NCBI GenBank assembly: GCA_016124195.1
Contig: WGOE01000002.1
Coordinates: 434,001 to 498,000, forward strand
Direction of reading: 5' to 3'
From: a bacterium
GTDB taxonomy: Bacteria > Pseudomonadota > Alphaproteobacteria > Rhodobacterales > Rhodobacteraceae
Length of the DNA stretch: 64,000 nt
Below the pieces are notes generated by a model. That model was not told the DNA's origin, did no database searches, and saw nothing but the letters and a program-made list of their open reading frames with translations. This document shows, piece after piece, positions 58,096-64,000 of the stretch (its first letter is position 1; each line of letters opens with the position of its first letter). Made by a program: the position numbers and the translations under genes.

Positions 58096-58109
58096 AACCT
58101 CAGGAGGTT
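58096..58109. promoter_or_regulatory. Candidate lux box upstream of luxI
   Basis: AACCTC (58096-58101) and GAGGTT (58104-58109) form an inverted repeat with a two-base centre, right after a TTGACA hexamer at 58089-58094. A related half-site AACCTGTTT lies at 57398-57406 before luxR. The -10 is not clear, as expected for an activator-dependent promoter. Confidence 0.5.
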
Positions 58110-58153
58110 TAGAACTGAACTTACTCTAAACACTGTTGTCTTGGGGGACACAT

Positions 58154-58858
58154 ATGGAAAACGTTCGGTTCGACTTCTCTGACCTGCACCGCCATGGCCG
58201 TGCCTTTTATGAGTTTTTAGCCCTCCGCAAGCAGGTTTTCGTCGATGAATTGAAGTGGGACGTGCCTCACAATGATTCGGTCGAGATGGACCAGTACGAC
58301 ACGCCGATGGCTCATTACTCCATCGTGTTGCATGAAGGCCGGGTGATCGGCGGGGCCCGCGCGATGGCCACGACAGCGACCTGGGGCGAACACACCTACA
58401 TGTTGCGCGACGCCTATTCGGGCAAGCTCAAGCATATCCCGCCGCATATCATGTCGGTGGACATCGCCTCGCCCAAGGTCTGGGAATGCACCCGGCTGGT
58501 CATCGCCAGCAACATCGCCACCCAGGCCGAGCGCGCCGAATGCATGCGCCTCATCGTGGATGGCCTGGTCGAGACCGTGCAGCGTCACGGCGCGGAAGAG
58601 ATGATCTGCCTGTCCTCGCTGCATCTGATGCGGGCGCTGCGCCAGTTGGGCTACAAGGTCGATCGTCTGGGAGAGACCTACCAGAACGGCGAGGATGGCC
58701 GCACCTATGGCGTGTTGCGGATGCCGGCGGAGTATTCGAACGCGCGCAAGGCGCTGATGCGGTCCTATCCGGCCATGCCGCTGGCCTCTGTCGCGCGTCC
58801 GCGCATCGAACTGCCGCTCGTGGCTCCGGTCGCGGCCGGTCTTTCGGCCGTCATGTGA
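58154..58858 (+). CDS. Acyl-homoserine-lactone synthase (LuxI family)
   Basis: The 234-residue enzyme makes the diffusible signal from SAM and an acyl carrier. LuxI landmarks are LRKQVFVDELKWDVP (invariant Arg, Phe, Trp), EMDQYDTPMAHYSIV, VIGGARAMATT (Arg) and VWECTRLVI, the counterpart of the ELSR motif. It is about 30 residues longer than typical LuxI, with an extra C-terminal tail. GGGGGA precedes ATG 58154. The gene follows luxR by 128 bp. Confidence 0.92.
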   Translation: MENVRFDFSDLHRHGRAFYEFLALRKQVFVDELKWDVPHNDSVEMDQYDTPMAHYSIVLHEGRVIGGARAMATTATWGEHTYMLRDAYSGKLKHIPPHIMSVDIASPKVWECTRLVIASNIATQAERAECMRLIVDGLVETVQRHGAEEMICLSSLHLMRALRQLGYKVDRLGETYQNGEDGRTYGVLRMPAEYSNARKALMRSYPAMPLASVARPRIELPLVAPVAAGLSAVM

Positions 58859-58960
58859 TGGCCCGCAATCTGGATCGCCCCTGTCCCCTGACCATGCCGC
58901 GCGCTTGCGGTCAGGGGGCACAGCCCTCCCCCGGAAGTCACCTGCCGAAAGTCCGCTCCG

Positions 58961-59821
58961 ATGAAGCCCGATAGGCCTCGCCACGCGCTACCCGCCGACG
59001 CCGCCGGCCGCAAGGCTGTCCCCCCTGTCATCTGCTATCCGGTCGAGCGCCTGCCGCGCCCGGATCTGACCCCCTACCTGGCCGCGCGTGACGGCTGGTC
59101 CCGGGTGTCGCAGGTGCTGATCCCCCCGCGCGAGGCCGCGACCTTCGCCGTGCCCGCCGGCCATTTCTTCCGGATCATCAGCGTCGAGGGCCCGCAGGTC
59201 GGCGATCTGAACCTGTGGTCCGCCGCCAATCCGGCCGAGCGTTTTTTCTCGGGCAAGACGCGCGCGCTGCACGGCACCCATCTCTCCGCCGGCGACCGGA
59301 TGTGGTCCAGTCTGCCCCATCTGCGTCCCATGGCCCTGATCACCGAGGACACGCTGGACTGGTACGGCTTCGATGCGTTCGGCGGCGCGGTGCATGACGT
59401 GATCGGCACGCGCTGCGATCCCTATACCCACAACCTTCTGTCAGGCGGCCAGTATCACCACTGCTGCCATTCCAACCTGACCCGCGCCTTTGCCCGCCAC
59501 ACGGGCCTGCCGCTGGCCGAGGCGGAACTCGCCGTGCATGATGTGCTCAACGTCTTCATGTGCACCGGCTTCACCCGCGACACCGGCCAGTATTTCATGA
59601 AGGCGAGCCCGGTGCGCCCCGGCGACCATCTGGAATTCTTTGCCGAGATCGACCTGATCGGCGCCCTCTCGGCCTGTCCGGGCGGCGATTGTGCCGCCGA
59701 ACATTCCTCGGATGGCGCCGCCTGCCATCCCCTTCTGGTCGAGGTGTTCCGGCCGCGTCAGGCACCCGCCGGCTGGCGCCCGCCCGCCGCCAATGGCTAC
59801 GACCGCAGCCACGGCCTCTGA
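58961..59821 (+). CDS. DUF1989 (urea carboxylase-associated family) protein
   Basis: The 286-residue protein has the cupin-like DUF1989 core (FAVPAGHFFRIISVEGPQVGDLNLW, ALHGTHLSAGDRMWSSLPHLRPM). It also carries a Cys/His-rich segment, GTRCDPYTHNLLSGGQYHHCCHSN, that could bind metal, and CPGGDC near the end. Related proteins are encoded with urea carboxylase or guanidine/amino-acid genes; no such partner is next to it. The substrate is unknown. Confidence 0.88.
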   Translation: MKPDRPRHALPADAAGRKAVPPVICYPVERLPRPDLTPYLAARDGWSRVSQVLIPPREAATFAVPAGHFFRIISVEGPQVGDLNLWSAANPAERFFSGKTRALHGTHLSAGDRMWSSLPHLRPMALITEDTLDWYGFDAFGGAVHDVIGTRCDPYTHNLLSGGQYHHCCHSNLTRAFARHTGLPLAEAELAVHDVLNVFMCTGFTRDTGQYFMKASPVRPGDHLEFFAEIDLIGALSACPGGDCAAEHSSDGAACHPLLVEVFRPRQAPAGWRPPAANGYDRSHGL

Positions 59822-59827
59822 ACCCCT

Positions 59828-59871
59828 TTCATCTGTTCAAAAATATCCCGGGGTCCGGGGCAGCGCCCCGG
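59828..59871 (+). repeat. Hairpin-plus-tail intergenic repeat (after the DUF1989 gene)
   Basis: TTCATCTGTTC, an AT-rich stretch AAAAATATCCC and then CCGGGGC/GCCCCGG (59855-59871, three-base loop). The order from gene end to hairpin is the same as after pepT. Probable terminator. Confidence 0.6.
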
Positions 59872-59921
59872 GGCCGTGCCGGTGCCAGACCGGCCCCCGG
59901 CCCCGGGGCGCCCGGGCGATG

Positions 59922-60761
59922 TCAGCGCAGCGCCTCCGCCACCGTTTGCGCCATCGGCGTGGTCGGGCGCCCGATCAATCGCGACAGCGTGCCCGAAGTG
60001 TCCAGCAGCGCCCCGCGCGAGGCCTGATCGTCGCTGTCGGCCAGCACGAAGGCAAAGCCGGCCGGCAGGCCGAAGCCTTCCAGCACCTTGGCATAATCGG
60101 CCACCGGCAACGACTGGTAGGGGATCGTCTTGCCGGTCCTTTCGGAAACCACCGCCGCCATTTCGGCCATGCGATAGGCCGTGTCGCCGGCCAGTTCATA
60201 GGTCTTGCCGAGCTTGGCCGGATCGAACAGAACCGCTGCGATCGCCTCGGCATAGTCCTTGCGCGCCGCCGTCGCGACAAGCCCCGTGCCGACCGCACCG
60301 ACCATCGCGCCATGCGCCACGGCGCCGGCCAGCGCGCCCGTGTAATTCTCGGTGTACCAGCCGTTGCGCAACAAGGTATGCCCGATGCCCGAGGCGGCCA
60401 GATAGGCCTCGGTCCCCTTGTGATCCTCGGCCAGAATCAGGGGCGAGGCCGGCCCCTTCAGGATCGAGGTATAGACGATATGCCCCACGCCGGCCGCCTT
60501 GGCCGCGTCGATCACCGCCTTGTGCTGGCCCAGCCGGTCGTTGAAATCGTTCGAGGATATCAGCACCAGCGTGGTGACCCCCTTCAACGCCCCGGCCATT
60601 CCGGCGGGTTTGGTATAGTCGAAGGCGCGGGTCTCGACGCCCAGATCGGCGGCCTTGGCCGGGTCGCGGACAAGGGCAATGGCGGTGCCGCCGCGCGCCT
60701 GCAGGGCGGCCAGGGCAAGGCGGCCAAGGTGGCCGGTGGCTCCGGTGATGGCGATGGTCAT
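59922..60761 (-). CDS. NmrA-like NAD(P)H:quinone oxidoreductase (QorB/YtfG type)
   Basis: This 279-residue atypical short-chain reductase has the nucleotide motif ITGATGHLG at its N-terminus and lacks the YxxxK pair of classical SDRs. LISSNDFNDRLGQHKAVIDAAKAAGVGHIVYTS and LRNGWYTENY fit the QorB group that reduces quinones. It is divergent from an HxlR regulator gene, the arrangement of ytfG/ytfH (qorB/qorR). Confidence 0.9.
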   Translation of the reverse strand: MTIAITGATGHLGRLALAALQARGGTAIALVRDPAKAADLGVETRAFDYTKPAGMAGALKGVTTLVLISSNDFNDRLGQHKAVIDAAKAAGVGHIVYTSILKGPASPLILAEDHKGTEAYLAASGIGHTLLRNGWYTENYTGALAGAVAHGAMVGAVGTGLVATAARKDYAEAIAAVLFDPAKLGKTYELAGDTAYRMAEMAAVVSERTGKTIPYQSLPVADYAKVLEGFGLPAGFAFVLADSDDQASRGALLDTSGTLSRLIGRPTTPMAQTVAEALR

Positions 60762-60814
60762 GGTGGTCTCCTCTTGGTTGATGTGGCGATGCTACCGTGA
60801 TACAGACGAAAAAG

Positions 60815-60837
60815 AAGTACACACATTTTGGTAAGTA
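60815..60837. promoter_or_regulatory. AAGTA direct repeats between qorB-like and hxlR-like genes
   Basis: AAGTA occurs at 60815-60819 and again at 60833-60837, 18 bp apart, in an AT-rich 83-bp divergent promoter region. HxlR/QorR regulators bind such short repeated sites, so this is the likely operator. Confidence 0.4.
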
Positions 60838-60844
60838 TAACGCA

Positions 60845-61210
60845 ATGCCGCACACTGAACTCTCCAATCCCGCACCGGGGCCGGCCAATGTCCTCGACAG
60901 CAACTGCCCCTCGCGCCGCATCCTGCAGCATGTCACCAGCCGCTGGGGCACGCTGGTCCTGATCGCCCTGTCCGACGGCACCTTGCGCTTTTCGCAGGTG
61001 CGCCGCCGGGTCGACGGCATCAGCGAACGCATGCTGGCCCAGACCCTGCAAGTGCTGGAATCCGATCATCTCGTGCAGCGCCAGTCGCATGACGTGGTGC
61101 CGCCCCATGTCGATTACACGCTGACCCCGCTTGGCCACGAGCTCACGGCGCGGGTCCGTTCTCTCGCCACCTGGATTGAGGAGAACCTCGCCGCCCTGAC
61201 CGCGACCTGA
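60845..61210 (+). CDS. HxlR family transcriptional regulator
   Basis: The 121-residue winged-helix protein has the HxlR layout: a cysteine near the N-terminus (SNCPSRRILQHVTSRWGTLVLIALSDG), the recognition region RFSQVRRRVDGISERMLAQTLQVLE and the wing VDYTLTPLG. The cysteine could sense quinones or electrophiles as in QorR. It probably represses the divergent reductase gene. Confidence 0.92.
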   Translation: MPHTELSNPAPGPANVLDSNCPSRRILQHVTSRWGTLVLIALSDGTLRFSQVRRRVDGISERMLAQTLQVLESDHLVQRQSHDVVPPHVDYTLTPLGHELTARVRSLATWIEENLAALTAT

Positions 61211-61258
61211 GTCGCAAACATGGTTAACGCCGGCTTGCCGCGCCGTGCGTACAGACAG

Positions 61259-61280
61259 AAGGAAGACGGAAAGAAGACGC
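61259..61280 (+). repeat. 22-base GAAGAC-rich repeat, second copy
   Basis: Identical to the complement of 35928-35949. Another AAGGAAGAC follows at 61281-61289. It lies between the convergent HxlR and phosphatase genes. Confidence 0.6.
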
Positions 61281-61353
61281 AAGGAAGACCGGCGTCCCTT
61301 GCGGATCGGCCCCGGTTAACGCAGCGTCCCCAAGGGCTTGCGCCGCGATCTTG

Positions 61354-61809
61354 TCACGGCTGGTCGGGCGGTCCGAAACGGGCGACGACCCTCTCGCGGA
61401 TCTGGTCGCGCGCCTGCCGATAGGCGGCGAGCTTGGCTTCGCGCGTCTCGCCCAGACCGGTCGGGTCGAGGATCGGCCAGTATTCCACGCTGATGTGGTA
61501 ATGCGGCGTCAGGTCCAGCGCCATGCGCTGGCTGGCTGGCGTCAGCGCGATGATCAGGTCGAACTGGCCCAGATCGTCGCCCCATTGCTGCATCTCTTCA
61601 AAGGACCGCGAGCGGTGCCGCGACAGTTCCACCCCGATCTCCTGACAGACGGCGATGGAAAAACCGTCGATCTCCATATCGTTGCGCACCCCGGCCGATT
61701 GCACGTAAACCTTTTGGCCGTAATACTTTTTCATGATCCCTTCGGCCATGGGAGAGCGGACGGCATTGTGATCGCAGCAAAACAGGACAGCGGTCGGGAG
61801 TTTGCCCAT
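61354..61809 (-). CDS. Low-molecular-weight protein-tyrosine-phosphatase-like protein
   Basis: The 151-residue protein has the P-loop Cx5R at residues 12-18 (CDHNAVR) followed by SPMAEGIMK. PILDPTGLGE bears the general-acid aspartate position. It may be a tyrosine phosphatase or arsenate-reductase-like enzyme. It is the third gene of hisD-UPF0262-phosphatase, an arrangement widespread in Rhodobacteraceae. Confidence 0.9.
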   Translation of the reverse strand: MGKLPTAVLFCCDHNAVRSPMAEGIMKKYYGQKVYVQSAGVRNDMEIDGFSIAVCQEIGVELSRHRSRSFEEMQQWGDDLGQFDLIIALTPASQRMALDLTPHYHISVEYWPILDPTGLGETREAKLAAYRQARDQIRERVVARFGPPDQP

Positions 61810-61810
61810 C

Positions 61811-62281
61811 TCAGCCCCAGTGCATCACGCAGATCAGCGTGAACAAGCGGCGCGCCGTGGCGGCGTCCAGCACCGCCTTGCCCTCCAGCCGCTCTTGCAG
61901 GACGCGCGCCCCCTCGTTGTGGATGCCGCGCCGCGCCATGTCGATCGCCTCGATCTGGCTGGGCGGCAGGCGCTTGACCGCCTCGAAATAGCTTTCGCAG
62001 ATCTGGAAATAGTCCTTCACGACCTGGCGGAAGGGGCCCATCGACAGATGGAACTCCGCCACTTTCTGGCCCGCCTCGTCGGCCACGCCAAAGACCAGCC
62101 GCCCCTCGCGGATCGCCAGATCCAGCCGGTAGGGGCCGGGGAATTCGGCGGCGCGCGGAATGGAAAAACTGTTATCTTCCAAGAGGTCATAGATCGCGAC
62201 CTTGCGCTCCTGGTCGATTTCGGGCGTGGGGGCGGCAAGGCCCGTCTCGTCGACATCGATGGCAAAAATGCGGTTGCTCAT
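61811..62281 (-). CDS. UPF0262 family protein
   Basis: The 156-residue protein contains the family-typical RIFAIDVDE, DLLEDNSFSIP, SMGPFRQVVKDYFQICESYFEAVKRL and IDMARRGIHNEGARVLQERLEGKA. It is cytoplasmic and of unknown function. Its start overlaps the hisD stop as ATGA and its end is one base from the phosphatase gene. Confidence 0.95.
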   Translation of the reverse strand: MSNRIFAIDVDETGLAAPTPEIDQERKVAIYDLLEDNSFSIPRAAEFPGPYRLDLAIREGRLVFGVADEAGQKVAEFHLSMGPFRQVVKDYFQICESYFEAVKRLPPSQIEAIDMARRGIHNEGARVLQERLEGKAVLDAATARRLFTLICVMHWG

Positions 62282-63588
62282 GCCTGGCCTCCGTTCAGCG
62301 CATCCAGCCGCGCGCGCACCGACAATCCATGCGCTTCAAGGCTTTCCGAGATGGCCAGCCGTTCGGCCGCAGGCCCGATGGCAGCCAGCGCCTCGGGTGT
62401 CATGCGGGCCATTGTGGTGCGCTTGATGAAATCCATGACCGACAACCCGCTGGAGAACCGCGCCGAACGGGCCGTGGGCAAGACGTGGTTCGGCCCGCCA
62501 ACGTAGTCGCCGATGGCCTCGGGAGTCCATGCCCCAAGAAAGATCGCGCCGGCGTGGGTGATCTGGCGCGACAGGGCCTCGGGGTCGGCCACGCAAAGCT
62601 CCAGATGTTCGGGGGCGACGCGGTTGGACAGGGCCGCTGCCTCGTCAAGGCTTTGCACCGTGATCACGGCCCCGTTCCGCGCCCAGGAGGCGCCGGCAAT
62701 CGCCCGGCGCTGCAAGGTTTCCAGCCGCCGCTCCACCGCCGCTGCCACCGCCCGGCCAAAGCCCGCATCGGTGGTGATCAGGATGGCCTGCGCGCTTTCG
62801 TCATGTTCGGCCTGGCTCAGCAGATCCAGCGCCACCCAATCGGGGTCGTTGTCCGCATCGGCGATCACCAGGATCTCGGAGGGCCCCGCGATCATGTCGA
62901 TGCCGACCCGGCCAAAGACTCGCCGTTTGGCCGCCGCCACAAAGGCATTGCCCGGACCGGTGATCTTGTCGACCGGCGCTATGGTTTCCGTCCCATAGGC
63001 CAGGGCTGCAATCGCCTGGGCGCCGCCGATCCGGTAGATCTTGTCCACTCCGGCAATCCGCGCGGCCATCAGCACCAGCGGATTGACCGCGCCGCCCGGC
63101 GTCGGGCAGGCGATCACCAGATTCCGCACCCCCGCCACCTTGGCCGGAATGGCGTTCATCAGCACTGAAGACGGGTAAGAGGCCGTCCCGCCCGGCACAT
63201 AAAGCCCCGCCGCCGAGACCGGCGTCCAGCGCCAGCCGAGTTGGGCGCCCGCCCCATCGGTCCAGCTTTCGTCCCGCGGCATCTGACGGCTGTGATAGGC
63301 CCGGATCCGCTCGGCCGCGAGTTCCAGCGCGGCGCGGTCCTGGGGTGACACAAGGGCGCAGTGCGCCTCGATCTCGGCCGCCGAAAAGGCCAGAGTGGCC
63401 GGGGTCAGGTCCATCCGGTCAAAGCGCGCGGTCAGTTCGATCACCGCCGCATCGCCACGCGCCCGCACATCGGCAATGATGGCGGCCACCGCCTGGTCGA
63501 CATCCTCGGCCTCTTCGCGCTTCATCCCAAGCAGGGCTGCAAAACGCACTTCGAAATCGGCATCTCGGCTGGAGAGGAACTGTGGCAT
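62278..63588 (-). CDS. hisD: Histidinol dehydrogenase
   Basis: The 436-residue zinc enzyme oxidises histidinol to histidine in two NAD-dependent steps. Landmarks are VPGGTASYPSSVLMNAIPAKVAGV, KITGPGNAFVAAAKR, IDMIAGPSEILVIAD, LLSQAEHDESAQAILIT (Zn-ligand Gln/His, Glu) and APEHLELCV. ATG 63588 is chosen because the upstream extension is arginine-rich shadow sequence; it has GGATCC upstream. Note that hisC lies elsewhere in the window. Confidence 0.97.
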   Translation of the reverse strand: MPQFLSSRDADFEVRFAALLGMKREEAEDVDQAVAAIIADVRARGDAAVIELTARFDRMDLTPATLAFSAAEIEAHCALVSPQDRAALELAAERIRAYHSRQMPRDESWTDGAGAQLGWRWTPVSAAGLYVPGGTASYPSSVLMNAIPAKVAGVRNLVIACPTPGGAVNPLVLMAARIAGVDKIYRIGGAQAIAALAYGTETIAPVDKITGPGNAFVAAAKRRVFGRVGIDMIAGPSEILVIADADNDPDWVALDLLSQAEHDESAQAILITTDAGFGRAVAAAVERRLETLQRRAIAGASWARNGAVITVQSLDEAAALSNRVAPEHLELCVADPEALSRQITHAGAIFLGAWTPEAIGDYVGGPNHVLPTARSARFSSGLSVMDFIKRTTMARMTPEALAAIGPAAERLAISESLEAHGLSVRARLDALNGGQA

Positions 63589-63688
63589 GGCGGATCCTTT
63601 CGATTGCCGCCTGCTTAGCGATGCTGCCCCAGACCTGCAAGGCTGGGACCTGCAAGACTTGGGCCCGCCCTCATCGGGAGGTCCCGTC

Positions 63689-64000
63689 TCAGGCCGCGAC
63701 CCCGAAATGCGAGAAGCGGTGCGGCGAAAGCCCGTATTTCTTGCGAAAGCTCTTGGAAAAATGCGAGGCCGAGGCAAAGCCGCAGGCCACCGCCACCTCT
63801 GTCACCTTCATGTCGGTTTCCGCGAGCAAGGCACGACCGCGTGCCAGCCGCAGATCGTTCATGTAGCGCACCGGCGTGACACCCAGATGGGCCGCGAACA
63901 GCCGTTCGATCTGGCGTCGCGACAGGTTGAGATGGGCGGCACAGGCGTCCAGATCGAAATCCTCCTCGATGCGCGCCTCAAGAAAGGCCGCGGCCTGCAA
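63689..64000 (-). CDS. AraC/GlxA-type transcriptional regulator, C-terminus only
   Basis: The visible 103 residues are an AraC double helix-turn-helix: LDACAAHLNLSRRQIERLFAAHLGVTPVRYMNDLRLARGRALL, then VTEVAVACGFASASHFSKSFRKKYGLSPHRF. The frame stays open to the window edge, so the start and any N-terminal sensor domain are outside. Rhodobacteraceae GlxA-type regulators often end like this. Confidence 0.9.
   Translation of the reverse strand: MQAAAFLEARIEEDFDLDACAAHLNLSRRQIERLFAAHLGVTPVRYMNDLRLARGRALLAETDMKVTEVAVACGFASASHFSKSFRKKYGLSPHRFSHFGVAA

Noticed and set aside
61259-61290. GAAGAC repeats as a CRISPR array
   Set aside because: Units are short, not separated by regular spacers, and no cas gene is present.
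62660-62667. Another GTGATCAC inside hisD
   Set aside because: A single copy in coding sequence, explained by codons for Val-Ile-Thr; no partner at 21 bp.

Overview
The window is a stretch of chromosome from an alphaproteobacterium, almost certainly a member of the Rhodobacteraceae (Rhodobacter/Paracoccus relatives). The evidence is high-GC coding bias, a 44-residue aa3 oxidase subunit IV, the TCA-cycle order lpd-sucB-sucA-sucD-sucC ... mdh ... sdhCDAB, ethylmalonyl-CoA pathway genes beside sdh, the hisD-UPF0262-phosphatase cluster, and a luxR/luxI pair of the type seen in this family. All identifications come from reading the sequence; no database search was run.

Layout. 1-6.7 kb: a lipoprotein, the oxidase subunit, an acyl-CoA dehydrogenase translationally coupled to a metallo-beta-lactamase-fold hydrolase, a Sua5-type tRNA modification enzyme and an orphan hydantoinase A-like protein. 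7-8 kb: a tRNA-Met with a mismatched acceptor stem, followed by a decayed tyrosine-integrase gene, which is the scar of an integrated element. 8-15 kb: an MFS transporter, an RND efflux adaptor and pump, and a DnaJ-type co-chaperone with a CbpM-like partner. 15.2-16 kb: small envelope proteins, one interrupted by an in-frame TGA. 16.3-21.1 kb: an ABC importer resembling ferric-iron systems, followed by an unusual E-x-x-E membrane protein and a two-helix protein. 21-34.5 kb: oxidoreductases, a truncated Hsp70, a Hint-domain protein, rpsD with a structured leader, hisC-tyrA, an extensin-like protein, ChaC and a MotA/MotB-like stator pair.

34.5-56.8 kb is the central-metabolism core. A minus-strand operon encodes succinyl-CoA synthetase and the whole 2-oxoglutarate dehydrogenase complex, with a lipoprotein and two small membrane proteins embedded in it. 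mdh has its own terminator. The plus-strand run holds malyl-CoA thioesterase and mesaconyl-CoA hydratase genes and then sdhCDAB, with a DUF3052 protein and two lipoproteins between sdhA and sdhB. Both the sucC and sdhC promoter regions carry two copies of the perfect palindrome GTGATCAC exactly 21 bp apart, suggesting one shared, unidentified regulator for the two TCA-cycle operons.

56.8-64 kb: a LuxR-type autoinducer-binding domain with no DNA-binding domain, divergent from a complete luxR-luxI pair; a DUF1989 protein; a qorB-like reductase divergent from an HxlR regulator; the hisD cluster; and the C-terminus of an AraC-type regulator running off the end. A family of hairpin-plus-tail repeats sits at several gene ends. 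No insertion sequence, CRISPR array or rRNA was seen.
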